Positions 1 to 9,381 of a stretch of DNA of 20,952 bases are shown here, one piece after another. The stretch comes from Cercozoa sp. M6MM (lineage: Eukaryota; Endomyxa: Ascetosporea). The position numbers were made by a program, and so were the translations under genes. The notes below the pieces were generated by a model. The model did no database searches, had not been told where the DNA came from, and worked only from the letters and a program-made list of their open reading frames with translations. The number at the start of each line of letters is the position of its first letter. Within the stretch, counting starts at the first letter, position 1. The stretch is taken from the NCBI GenBank assembly GCA_040357565.1, contig JBDODJ010000195.1, one strand, 5' to 3'.

Positions 1-47
<47 letters not shown>
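1..47. repeat. (CA)n microsatellite at window edge
   Basis: At least 23 CA units, truncated by the window edge. It lies in the intron that follows exon 147-88 of the minus-strand gene, so it reads GT in the transcript. Confidence 0.97.
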
Positions 48-48
<1 letters not shown>

Positions 49-1465
49 AAAGCGTAGACTCTCTTAAACAAAGACGTGTCAACTCACCTCATCGTCATCG
101 GCGTCAAGCTCAGCTTCCAATGGCGTGCGGTGGTACGTGTTGATATCCTGCACGGCAAACATAAAGATCGTTTCTAAGGGATGCTGAGTAGTATTTTTAT
201 TATGTACCGTGTCTCCTGCAACCCGGTCCAGCAGGTATGGATGGAGACCAAAGTTTACCATGTCTCCGACCTTTGCACAGTAAGGGCTGGGGGGGGGAGG
301 GGTAAATGACAGGCAGCAAAAATACCTGTCCCAACGCAGACCGGAGGAACAAGAACAGCCCGGCGTGTTGCGTCAGTCCATGGCAGACGTAATCCTCGTG
401 TCCGTCTATTTGTGCAAAGTGTCAGCTATCCTGGTAGCAGCCTCGATCAAAGGTATTGATACGCTTTGCAGTGTGATCACTCACAGGAAGCACGAAACCA
501 GGGTGTTCTGTTGACACGCGAGTTCATTAGCATTGATTTGTCACTTTAGTTTATTATGTACCTTCGTGTTTCTCAATGGCCAGAGGAAGACTGCCGGTAA
601 AACCGCGCAAGAACACTCGATCGACACTCTCGCTGTCGTCGCGTGTGTTCGTGTATCGCGTGATCACAATCTCCTGCATGTCGCATGTGCATTCGAGTAC
701 ATTTTTCATATGCGACTGCGGGAAAGCAAATTTACGTCTCCAAACAGTCGCATCGCACGTTGAACTGCTTGCAGTTCCGACAGCCGGTGGTTTTGCTGTA
801 TGATGCAATGGAATGATGTCCACGTAACACAACTCTTTGTGCAGTACTTACAGTCTGTCGGTCTTTGCGAATTAACTTCTGGGCTTGCGTCACGGCCGAA
901 ATCTCTTCTGGTCTGTATTTACTGGTTAGAAAATATGCTCGCGGAGGGTTGTGCCAAAGATACCGAGCTTCAGGTCGTACAGACATGAGGTACACCTCGT
1001 CGAGTGACGAGCTAAATACACATGTAGAGTGTAAATAGAGTGCTTTTCTTTTCAGCGAGTGTCAGCTTACTCCAGGGGCACCAAGCGCAAGCACAGCCGA
1101 GTTTGATCGATAACGTCGCTCTCCGTCACCACTGTTGTTCAGTTGAAAGTTGCTCAGTTGCTTGTGTCAGCTTATCGGAGAAAACCTTGATAAAGAAAGT
1201 TGTACCCTCAACAGGATTATCGATGTTGTCGCCCAGCAACGACGGAGAGACAGCTGCAAGTTGTGTGTCCAATCATCTCAGTTAAACTCCCGTTTAAAAT
1301 AATTTTACCCAACAGAAGACGGTTGTTTTTTTCTTTCACCGTCGCGGAAGTGCCTGGTAAAATTATCAATTAAAAAAAAGAGAACAACAAAAGCGCGAAT
1401 TAGCTAAACACACTACCAAGATCAAATAGAGGCAGTCTGTCGCATGGCAAGTTCGGCGAGAGCAT
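1..1465 (-). CDS. Unrecognised protein, N-terminal part, runs off the left edge
   Basis: Ten phase-consistent exons in transcript order: 1465-1417, 1253-1206, 1131-1071, 1011-852, 795-736, 673-562, 507-485, 394-326, 270-208, 147-88. The start ATG at 1465 gives MLSPNLPCDRLPLFD, chosen because its donor phase matches exon 2. Exon 4 is the longest (53 codons) and contains the run SSLDEVYLMSVRPEARYLWH; exon 6 has FLRGFTGSLPLAIEKHE; exon 10 ends in an acidic ELDADDDE. The donor after base 88 is GTGAGT, and the following intron holds the CA/GT repeat at the window edge, so the gene continues outside. About 240 residues are visible. I see no signal peptide, membrane segment or known motif, and I do not recognise the family. 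The exon 7/8 junction is the least certain. Its ATG is 50 bases past the stop of the next gene on the same strand, so the promoter must be short or overlap that gene. Confidence 0.72.
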
Positions 1466-1515
1466 GCCATCTTGGTGTGAAACCTAAGTTGACAACACAA
1501 CAGAACATAGTATAT

Positions 1516-2657
1516 TTAAAGCGTTGATTCAAAAGTATTTGCTACCACAACAGGCGGTACTTGTCGCAGTTGACAGAGTGCGTAGTTGTATGACAAGGGA
1601 AACCGCGGTTCTCTAGCTGACCTGCAGGTTTTGATACACAGTGACCATTTGAAGAACTCAGGCTAAGACTGAAATTTAAACCATACCATTCTTGAATAAA
1701 ACGAGGAACACTTCTTTTGCTTTCACTCTACAATCCACGACTAGTATCCGGAGGTGTCAGAAGAAATACAGAAGCGTACCTCAGTCTGTGTGGTGTCGGT
1801 TTGTATTGCCACGGTTTGTGATGCTTTGCCCTCAAAGAGTTTCAGCTTGGTCTGTGCATTCACGGGGAGCGTTATAACAAATCAAAGAGTATCGTAAAGT
1901 GAGGGACGCTGAAAGTTACGACTAAAGTTGGGCCAGAGATCAAAGGTAAAACGTACCTTCAGTTCAGAATTCTCTGTTCTGACTTTATCCAACGCTGTTT
2001 TTTGCCGCTCTCGTTGTTCCTCAGCTTTTTTCTGGCAAAGAGAGTACACTTGTAAATCTACGCACAATTAATGGCGTTTCCAGTTGTGATTTACCCATCG
2101 AGCGACGAAATTCTGATCAAGCTCCGCGACGCGTGAAGTAAGTTGGTCGCCCTGAAAATACAAGGTGCCAAAAGAAAGCAAATTACAGAGTAGGTTGCAT
2201 ACCGACGCTCGTGCACTTTTCAACTCCCGTCTTAGTTTCGCAGTCGCCGCTTCACTATCTTTCAGCTCGCGTTGGGCTAGTTGCGTTTGTTGTTTCTCTA
2301 ACCATTCCAATCAACAGTTCTAAAACCACTGCAGGCAGTTGGACCTAGCTTTCTTCCTGATACTACCTTGCGCAAGGAGCTTTGCTTTTTCGGCTACTTC
2401 GGCCTCAGTGAGCTTCACCTGCACAAAGCAGTGAATACAAATTTATTGGCACACAAAGCAGTGAATATAAAATTCGGGCACCCGTGCTATTGCGTCGTCG
2501 ACTTTGTGTTGCAGTCGCGACCGCACCGTCTCTGCCTTGCTCTTTTCTACACTTGCATCCTTGCTGTATCTGACTTCAACTTTAGGGAAAAGTTCTACCT
2601 TGTGATAGTAAGGTGCTGATACGCGTCGCTTCCGTTTTTGCGACCTCCAACTGAGTT

Positions 2658-2707
<50 letters not shown>

Positions 2708-4221
2708 CACACACTCTCACGCTGCAGGAACAGCCGGAGATACCGACGTTTCGCTCTTCTTGAGTTCGTCTGACAGTTGCGTAACTGCCACGGCGTGCTC
2801 AGTTCGTGCGAGTTGCATTGCTTGTCTCTCTGATGGTGGTGGTGGTGGGGGGGGGGGGGGGGTAACACATTGAAACACTTTATTGTTTGAAACAAGGGAC
2901 AACGTAAAATTTAACAAACCTTCGGCGAGCTGCTGTTTAGTCTGGTCCAACTCGTTTCTTGCCACTTCCGACTTTAAACAGCAAGAAACATTATACGGGG
3001 ACAGTTGCAAATTTGCTTAAAACAGAATGACGGCGAAGGGAGTACCTCATGCAAGACGCGGCTCAGTGTGTGATCGCGCAGTGTCCAGGTCGACGTTTCA
3101 GTTTGAAAGACAGCTGTGACGCCCTATAAAGCATGTCGAAATTATCACCAGAGAGCACATTGACGATAGAATTTGCGTACTTGTTGTACTGCACTGTGCT
3201 CGAGGTTACACAAAGCCATGACAGTGTGCGCGTCGAGTTGGGTTGTATCTCCCAGCTGAACCAGCAACACGGAGTTTTCGCAGACCTTGTATCGTACCTG
3301 GAATTTACGGAGTAATTTTATAGAGATGTCAGAGTACTGACAATGATCATACAAGGAGGTCATCAGGCTGAAGTCGCGGGACAGCTGTATCGTATTCCAC
3401 AAAAACGAGTGCTTCCGTCGACAATGCGTTCATTAATACCTACAGGGTCAAATAAGGCGAGCTACAGTTCGCTTGAGTGTCGACACTTAATGTTAGAATT
3501 TACAGCATATTCAGGAAGGACAATGATGACGTCGGTTCGCAACTCTCGCCTATCTCTACAATATCACACAAAGAAAATCGGACTAGTTACAGAAAACTGT
3601 TATTCGTGATTGTTCAACAACATACCTTGCGCTGACCGGGGGCTGCAGCTGCTGGTAGTTGTATTGCCCGTCTTGCGAGGTGTGATGGTATTGTTGCTGC
3701 CACTGCATGCAGCCAAACGGCAGATTTTCAGGCACATACAAAGGGTATCCCACGCATGGCAGATGCATGTGCTGTTGCTGTCCGCCGGCACTGTCAGCAG
3801 TTTGTGGCGGGTCCTGTGGCAGAGGAGGCAACGAATACGGATCGTGTACGTAGACAGAGACATCCTGTTCACCGCTACTTGCTTGAGTTGCTTCTGCCTG
3901 TTCTGCTTCTCTGCACAGTGACAGTGCAACCAAATTTGTGCATTGGGTATATCGTATTTTTAAAGCGAAAAAACGTCGCGAAAGACTGAAATTACCTCAG
4001 CGAATTGTGATTGTGCGAATCAAGCGCACGCAGCGATAAATCCGACAACCGGAGCGCCAGTGGAGACGTTGCTCTTTCTTCGATTCAACACGTTTATTTG
4101 CACAAGCACACAAACTTCAGTACTCACTTCATACTCGCATACCTGGCGTAACGGCGCTCGAAGAAGCAACATCAGAGAATAGCGCGCCCAGTGTGTAAAC
4201 AACTGCGAGAAGTGGCATCAT
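1516..4221 (-). CDS. Coiled-coil protein with Gln/Pro-rich N-terminal region, 511 aa
   Basis: Eighteen exons, transcript order: 4221-4143, 4077-3996, 3910-3626, 3555-3504, 3439-3353, 3297-3181, 3123-3046, 2971-2920, 2829-2744, 2650-2623, 2573-2482, 2418-2367, 2297-2203, 2151-2095, 2031-1957, 1851-1780, 1727-1687, 1621-1516. Coding length is 1536 bases and all phases agree. Residues 1-53 start MMPLLAVVYTLGALF, mildly hydrophobic. Residues 54-148 are Pro/Gln/Tyr-rich (HDPYSLPPLPQDP). Residues 150-260 look globular and beta-rich (VEYDTAVPRLQPDDLLVRY). From about 260 to 463 the protein is heptad-rich, with runs such as SEVARNELDQTKQQLAEE and EEQRERQKTALDKVRTENSE. It ends in a Pro-rich tail, VPPVVVANTFESTL. 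The globular-then-coiled layout recalls cytoskeletal or autophagy adaptors, but I found no diagnostic motif, so the function is unknown. Its 5' end is divergent to the DUF442-like gene. Intron 9 holds a GT repeat on the sense strand. Confidence 0.78.
2659..2705. repeat. (AC)n microsatellite, about 23 units
   Basis: Uninterrupted AC dinucleotide repeat inside an intron of the minus-strand coiled-coil gene (between exons 2829-2744 and 2650-2623). On the sense strand it reads GT and lies just upstream of the acceptor. Confidence 0.97.
2835..2862. repeat. TGG repeat running into a poly-G tract
   Basis: Several TGG triplets followed by about 16 G residues. It lies within an intron of the coiled-coil gene and forms a C-rich/CCA-rich pyrimidine tract directly before the acceptor of exon 2829-2744 on the sense strand. 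Similar poly-G (about 290-297) sits before exon 270-208 of the neighbouring gene. Confidence 0.9.
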
Positions 4222-4574
4222 TGTTTTGGGCGAGAAGGAGATTCAATGCGATATGTTGCGCGAAGTGCCTTACGCTCCTCGACACACACGCAGATACTCA
4301 GCCACGGTCGACTCTGCGGTGTGAAGCCAAGTCACGAAATCCGAACATCCGCCAAAATTACACGTGTCGGGTTTCGGCATATATGATTTTTCAAATAATA
4401 AAACGTCCTTCTGTGCCGAAGCTTGGCGTGCCAAAGACTAAAGTCGAATAAAACTCTGCGTGGTAGTCTGTGACTTTGGTCGTGAGCTTTGCGTTGCTAT
4501 TCTACAGCAGTTTTGCATTTTCCTGGATCGCAGCGCGAAATGCAATCCTATCGACTTCGCTGCTTTAAGCTCCA
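4222..4574. other. Divergent intergenic region
   Basis: Separates the minus-strand coiled-coil gene (ATG at 4221) from the plus-strand DUF442-like gene (ATG at 4575). It is presumably a shared 5' region for both. It contains two AT-rich patches (about 4380-4405 and 4447-4455), but I see no motif strong enough to call a promoter element. Open frames here look non-coding. Confidence 0.6.
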
Positions 4575-5485
4575 ATGCCGCTGGTTGTCCGCCAAGTCGG
4601 TCGCTCCGTGCTACCGTCTGTCGGATCGCTTGTATTTTCCTGCATTTTAGTTTGTTATGTTTCCGGTTTGAGTTGTATGTCTTTGTCGTTGGCTCGAAGC
4701 ATCGTGGGCGGTCAGCTGTCGCGCGAGCAATACGCTCAGCTCTTGAAAGACAACAAGGTGAAACACCTAATCAACGTGCGTGTTGATAGTGAACCTGGCT
4801 TTGACGGTCCGGGTGAACGCCACATCGCCTGTGAGCACAACGCCAGCTACACCGTACTTTTCGACACCCTTCTTTCTCGGCAACGACGTGAATGTGGGGT
4901 TTGTATGCTTGCTTTATCAGGAGCTGCCAGTTGACGCCGCGACAATTACAAATCCGGAGAAGTTTGCTTTTTGGGTGACTTGCCCTATCGATGAATTTGC
5001 TCTATCAAATGACCCTGCCGCACACCGAGAAGAAATTATGTGTTGTAGGTCAAGAACTTTGCGAAGACGTTTGGCGAGTCGCTTGAGCACCTGCCCAGCT
5101 CCAGCAGGTGCGTGTAATTGCCTATAAGTTACTCGCAGACACAATGTACACCAACAGCGAGGAGGAGACGACGGCGTTGCTGCATTGCGCCCGCATGCCG
5201 CGTGCCGTGACGGTTGCCGTCGCTGTGGAGCAGCAGCTGTAAATCTCTCTCATCCCAACGCAGCTGTAGGAAACTGAGATTAACCCTACGAGTGTTCATG
5301 CAGAGGCAAGCGTCAGTGGTCTCGCCAGGAGGTATATTTTGCTCTTGTCAAAGTCTTGCGAGGGAGGGGCCGAATTATGCGGTGTCGTCTGACAGGTGAC
5401 CTCTCATCTCGACAAGGCAGCGGCCGCGGCAGACCTTGAGATTCCAGACAACTTCTACGAGGCCCTCGATCGCTACGCCGAATAA
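4575..5485 (+). CDS. DUF442 / beta-lactamase-hydrolase-like phosphatase-fold protein, about 204 aa
   Basis: Exons 4575-4812, 4847-4974, 5049-5107, 5158-5238, 5293-5311, 5396-5485; total 615 bases. Motifs in family order are GGQLSREQYAQLL, HLINVRVDSE (the 'TVINLRpdgE' strand), YQELPVDAATIT (the 'Y..iPV' strand) and ALLHCARMPRA, the active-site loop (Cys152, Arg157; Cys-X4-Arg). A helix follows. In known members the loop is usually HCASGNR; here SGN is replaced by RMP, so catalytic activity is uncertain. These proteins are phosphatase/rhodanese-like and act on unknown substrates. The first 35 residues are hydrophobic (SLVFSCILVCYVSGLSC) and could be a targeting peptide, or a 51-base in-frame intron (4602-4652). 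Intron 1 is either 34 or 40 bases, unusually short; this boundary is the weakest. The last donor (GTCAGT at 5312) was chosen for phase. Confidence 0.75.
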
Positions 5486-5544
5486 TGTGCAGCCTGGATA
5501 CAGACCTACTGACTAGGAGCGGTAGCCGACGGATACACAAGCCT

Positions 5545-5875
5545 ATGAACTACTGTGACGGTCAAATTGCCAGTTTCGATGTTCGATTTAAATTTATAAG
5601 CTAAATGTACGAGCTCAACTTTCATCCACCGGTACTCTCAGAGAGCCGTGCAAGCACAAGAGACTCAAGCCATCGCACGCGCTCTTCGACAGTCGCGCGA
5701 TGAGTACATTGACCTTTGGGATTGCAGGTCTCTATATCACAGAGAGAGCGGGGTTTGTTTGAATAGGGACATGCGTGATCGCAAACTCGTTGTCAAGCGC
5801 TTTCTCGCCGCTGAAACAGTCGAAGAAGCACAGTACAATCGCCTTGTACAGAATCTGCAGGCACTGGATAACTAA
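5545..5875 (+). CDS. Small helical protein, 76 aa, unrecognised
   Basis: Exons 5545-5580, 5642-5727, 5767-5875 (231 bases). The ATG at 5545 gives MNYCDGQIASFD and joins in phase to RAVQAQETQAIARALRQSRD. The protein is rich in Ala, Gln, Arg and Leu with almost no Gly or Pro, so it should be largely helical. It ends EEAQYNRLVQNLQALDN. The first donor is GTTCGA, non-ideal. The second intron is 39 bases and in frame, so it may be retained to give 13 extra residues. The gene starts 59 bases after the stop of the DUF442-like gene on the same strand. I do not recognise a family; its size and composition fit a small complex subunit or assembly factor, but that is only a guess. Confidence 0.55.
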
Positions 5876-6304
5876 ACACGATTCCCGCTACTGTTCCGGC
5901 TGGCACATCGACGCGGTCATCGATCACGCGACGGTTTTAAGTTAGATCTCGGCTCGATCGGATCAACTAACTGACGCGACAGCAAAAACGAAGCGAAGAG
6001 CGTTCAGTTGTGCTGTAAACCACGCGAAATCCGCGTCGCATGTCGTTGTTTTATCTTAATTTACGCTTCCCCGCTCGATCAAGTCCTGTCGCGGCCGTAA
6101 GTTTACAGCAAATTACGTCACGACCATGAACGCTAAGATGTAGGTAAAATTACAGGGCGGGTGTGGGCTGCATCTTCTGTGCTTTGTTCCAAAAAGTCAG
6201 GGCGTTTCGCGCGTTTTTCGTCGGTTGACCCTTTTTCAAAAGCGTTTTTCGAAATGTGTCCGCGTGATCAGCTGTAAGTTTATTTAGATCTCTATTTTTG
6301 AGAG
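5876..6304 (+). other. Intergenic / probable 5' end of the RS-rich gene
   Basis: No confident gene. A possible first exon of the downstream RS-rich gene is 6040-6096 (ATG, 19 codons, MSLFYLNLRFPARSSPVAA) with a perfect GTAAGT donor at 6097. An in-phase continuation could run 6144/6156-6274, before a second GTAAGT donor at 6275. The joins to the exon at 6305 are not phase-clean, so I leave the start open. The rest looks non-coding. Confidence 0.4.
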
Positions 6305-7561
6305 TCCAAGTTTGGGGACGAGCGAGCTATCCTCGACGTTGAAAGAACGTGCGGTGTGCTTCCTGAGTGTGCAGCAGGTCAACTCGCCCTGATCGTCGCT
6401 GGTGTCAGTCGCAAAGCTGCGTCTTCAGCTTGGACACCGCGGAGCACGCGTGATGCCACGAGCGGCCACGTTAGAGGATGTTCCGAGCTCAATTCGCACT
6501 CTATCAGATGAGAGTGACGTGATCAGGGCAAAAGCTGCATCAAAACCTCCACGGTCACGGCCAGACAGAAAAAGCGAAGAACGGTATCCTCCCTCCTGAG
6601 CTTCCATTCTTGTGTTTTTTTCGCAGCGAGGTAGACTTCATTTCATGACTGAGTGACAGAAGTAAGCGGAGGCACAGGCATGCAACAGAGCAGGAATCTA
6701 CTTCTAGCTCACATGCGGACGTCAAAGACAACATCAAATCCGACGAAGGTGAAGCAGCTGAAGTGCGGAGTCGCAGCCGAAGCCGCAGTCGCACGGGAAA
6801 GTCTGAGAAATCCAGAAAGAGCAGCCGCTCTGGTAAAACAAAGTCCGATCGAGACAAAGTCAGGTCAGACAAAGAGCACCGCAAAACGTCAAAGAGAACC
6901 GGTCACTCTCATGCTCGGGCAGCGGACACAAGTTCTTCACACTCAGTTGGATCTCGCAGCGCGAGCAAACTAAATTCAAGCGCCAAGAAAAAGAAAAAGA
7001 AGAAGAAGCAACAACACAACCATTTCGACTACGATCTCATTTCACCGTCGGCGTTGATGGCACTAAACGTGCCGATTCGACCCGTCAAAGTCCTGCGACC
7101 TGCCAAGCCTGACTATGCCCCTCCATGTCCCGCCAGGTCCGATGATGCCGCCGAAGAAGGGTCTGGAAACAGCAACGCGCAATCTCTCGACGAGCAGCGC
7201 AAACGGTCGCTTCAGGCCATCCAGAGGATATTCGTCATTTCGGACAATCCGCAACTGTACGAACCGCCCATCGATGGCTCCGTGCCCACAAAGTCAAGCA
7301 TGGTGCCGAAAAGCAAGCGTAGGAAGAAGTCCAAGCGGAAAAAGAAGAAAAGGTACCGCCTGACATAGACTTAAGTTTTATGTCCTTAAAAAGCGAGGCA
7401 TATCAAGGGACTTGTTTCGCAGAAGAAAACCTCTCATCAAGTTTGCGGACCAGCATGGCAAGACTTTGGCCGTCGTTCACGAGGTTGAAGACACACATTA
7501 CTGCGACAAAAACGAACAAACACAAACAACACAATCAAGCTCGTGTTGCGTCATTATGTGA
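6305..7561 (+). CDS. RS- and Lys-rich nuclear-type protein with C-terminal CaaX box (CVIM); 5' end unresolved
   Basis: Exons about 6305-6401, 6475-6583, 6654-7352, 7408-7561, with consistent phases. Order of parts: a short folded segment (AILDVERTCGVLPECAAGQL); an acidic/basic linker (SRPDRKSEERDRSKRRHRH); an RS/KS region (RSRSRSRSRTGKSEKSRK); a run of eight Lys before QQHNHFDYDL; a conserved-looking segment (ALMALNVPIRPVKVLRP, then RSLQAIQRIFVISDNPQLYE); a strong basic NLS-like stretch (SKRRKKSKRKKKKR); then IKFADQHGKTLAVVHEV. The last resembles the xVxFAD..G..L..V motifs of PP1-binding regulators. The protein ends SSSCCVIM-stop. RS and NLS content suggests a nuclear RNA-linked role; the CaaX box would predict farnesylation. 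The final intron (7353-7407, 55 bases) was chosen because it alone joins in phase to the FADQHG exon. Without it the frame stops at 7368 and the CVIM end is lost. Confidence 0.7.
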
Positions 7562-7895
7562 AAAACCAAACTGGGGATGATTGCCATAATTTTTTACAGT
7601 TTTAGTGGTCAGCTAAGTGTACAAGTCCACGTACTATTTTAATGGGTGTCTGCGCATGTGCGATCTGGCACTGCCAATTTTACCCGGCACACAAATCTCT
7701 GCAGTTCGGTGAACGCCACTGAATGTCAGTTCAGTAAATCAGTTCTGGCAGCCAGATTCCTCCCCACGCTTTAACGCTAAATGGCATATACACCGGTTCT
7801 ACAACGATACAGCTGACAGCGGGGCGCAGGGCAGAGAAGAAGAAGATGATGTAAATAATAATCAGCTTCGCGTGTAAATTACGTGCGCCAAACGC
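7562..7895. other. Intergenic region
   Basis: Between the stop of the RS-rich gene and the ATG of the PH-domain gene, both on the plus strand. AT-rich patches occur near 7589-7606 and 7850-7862. No supported ORF, RNA gene or terminator was seen. Confidence 0.6.
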
Positions 7896-8897
7896 ATGCA
7901 AAATGAAAGTATCTATCGATACAGCACAACCATACCACCATTTCAGAGCCCTTTGTCTCAGAAGGAGGAGGTAAAAATGGCCTGGAATACTAGCTGACCG
8001 CGAGGTGATTATTTTTTTCATCATTATTCTATTGACTCAACTTCCAGTGAGTCGAGTGCTCAAGCTCGCACCCTACTGTCAAGGCTCTGCACTAGGCAAA
8101 GTGTACTGCACGCACGGCAGGGCACACACTGAGACGAGACGCTCTATGTGGCCGGTTCATCCCTTTCTTTGGATGATTTTCCGTTCATATTATTTTTGGT
8201 TTGACGTCGTAGGCGCAGGACCAGGCTGAATGCTTTATTGTGGGGCCGACACCCGCCTGTGTTTTGGATGCCGAAGGCTTTTTGTACAAAAAGGCAAGGG
8301 GTGTTTTCACTAAAGACGGTACCAATAACTTTGTCGCACTGGGCACCCCGCATATAAGTTAAGTGACTTTTTGTGCGAGTAGGTCGGTGGCAGCAGCGCT
8401 ACTTCTTGCTGAACGCTCATGCCCTTGCCTATCTCAGAGTACACGATCAGTCTCCGATTTCACTTGGTCGGATATGAATGTCTTTTAGGGACCCGGCGAC
8501 GTGGAAGAGCCGCAGGTGCGATTCGAGCTATCCCAAGTACGCGAGATAATCTACGGTACCTTTGCAGCACTGCCTGTCCATTTTGGGTAAAGTGCAAGAC
8601 TTTCCGGTAGAAGATGGCCATGAGAACGGAGGTTGCGAGTTCACTGTTGTCACTGGCAGGTACTGCACGTATCGTAGTTTATTTAGTGTGCGAAACACCT
8701 GTTCGCACAGACGCAAAAAAGCGACACATCATTTCCGAGCAGCGTCACCTGTGCTTGCCGACATGGTGCATGCCCTTTCTGCTTGCGCTGTGTACATTTA
8801 GGTTTTTGCACCTGCGTCTGCATAGTGGGTCAAAGCACTGCGCAAGGCTGTGGACACCGACTCGCGCACTGCGCTGCTCAAGGTGACTTGCGCATCC

Positions 8898-8986
<89 letters not shown>

Positions 8987-9343
8987 TGTGTACGCTTTGC
9001 ACATGGGGCAGGCGGCTGCCGGAGATGTGTCGTCGTCGACGCACTTTGTGCGCACACTGGCCGTTGAGGTGTGTCTATGCATGCGTATCGATGTGTGAGT
9101 CGGTTGATTGGTCAACACCGAACAGGCGGCCGAGCGGCGTCCTCATCGTTTGACGAAACTGCAACACTGCGTTGCCAATCTCTTGGGTGCCCTAACCCTA
9201 ACTGTTCCTTTGTACATGCACTCTATATGTGTGTGATGTGTTTGTAGCACGATGTGCCTGGCGTTTCGACATGCTTCACTTCCTGCGCGAACTGCAACGA
9301 GGCTATCTGGTATGTCAATACGCACTCTTTTCGTATATGTATG

Positions 9344-9381
<38 letters not shown>

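Noticed and set aside
3583-3933. Possibility that the Gln/Pro-rich exon belongs to a separate gene
   Set aside because: Its donor phase fits the next exon (3555-3504) and the chain from 4221 to 1516 totals an exact multiple of three, so a single gene is simpler.
4191-4451. 86-codon open frame on the plus strand upstream of the DUF442-like gene
   Set aside because: It overlaps the first exon of the divergent coiled-coil gene and continues into AT-rich non-coding sequence.
8745-9153. Several open frames of 80-106 codons made of Cys-Val or Thr-His dipeptides
   Set aside because: They are translations of the GT/CA microsatellite in an intron of the PH-domain gene. The same applies at 2443-2700, 18674-19110 and 19370-19898.
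9190-9201. CCCTAACCCTAA, resembling a telomere repeat
   Set aside because: Only two units, inside a short intron with genes on both sides. Too short to be an internal telomeric site.
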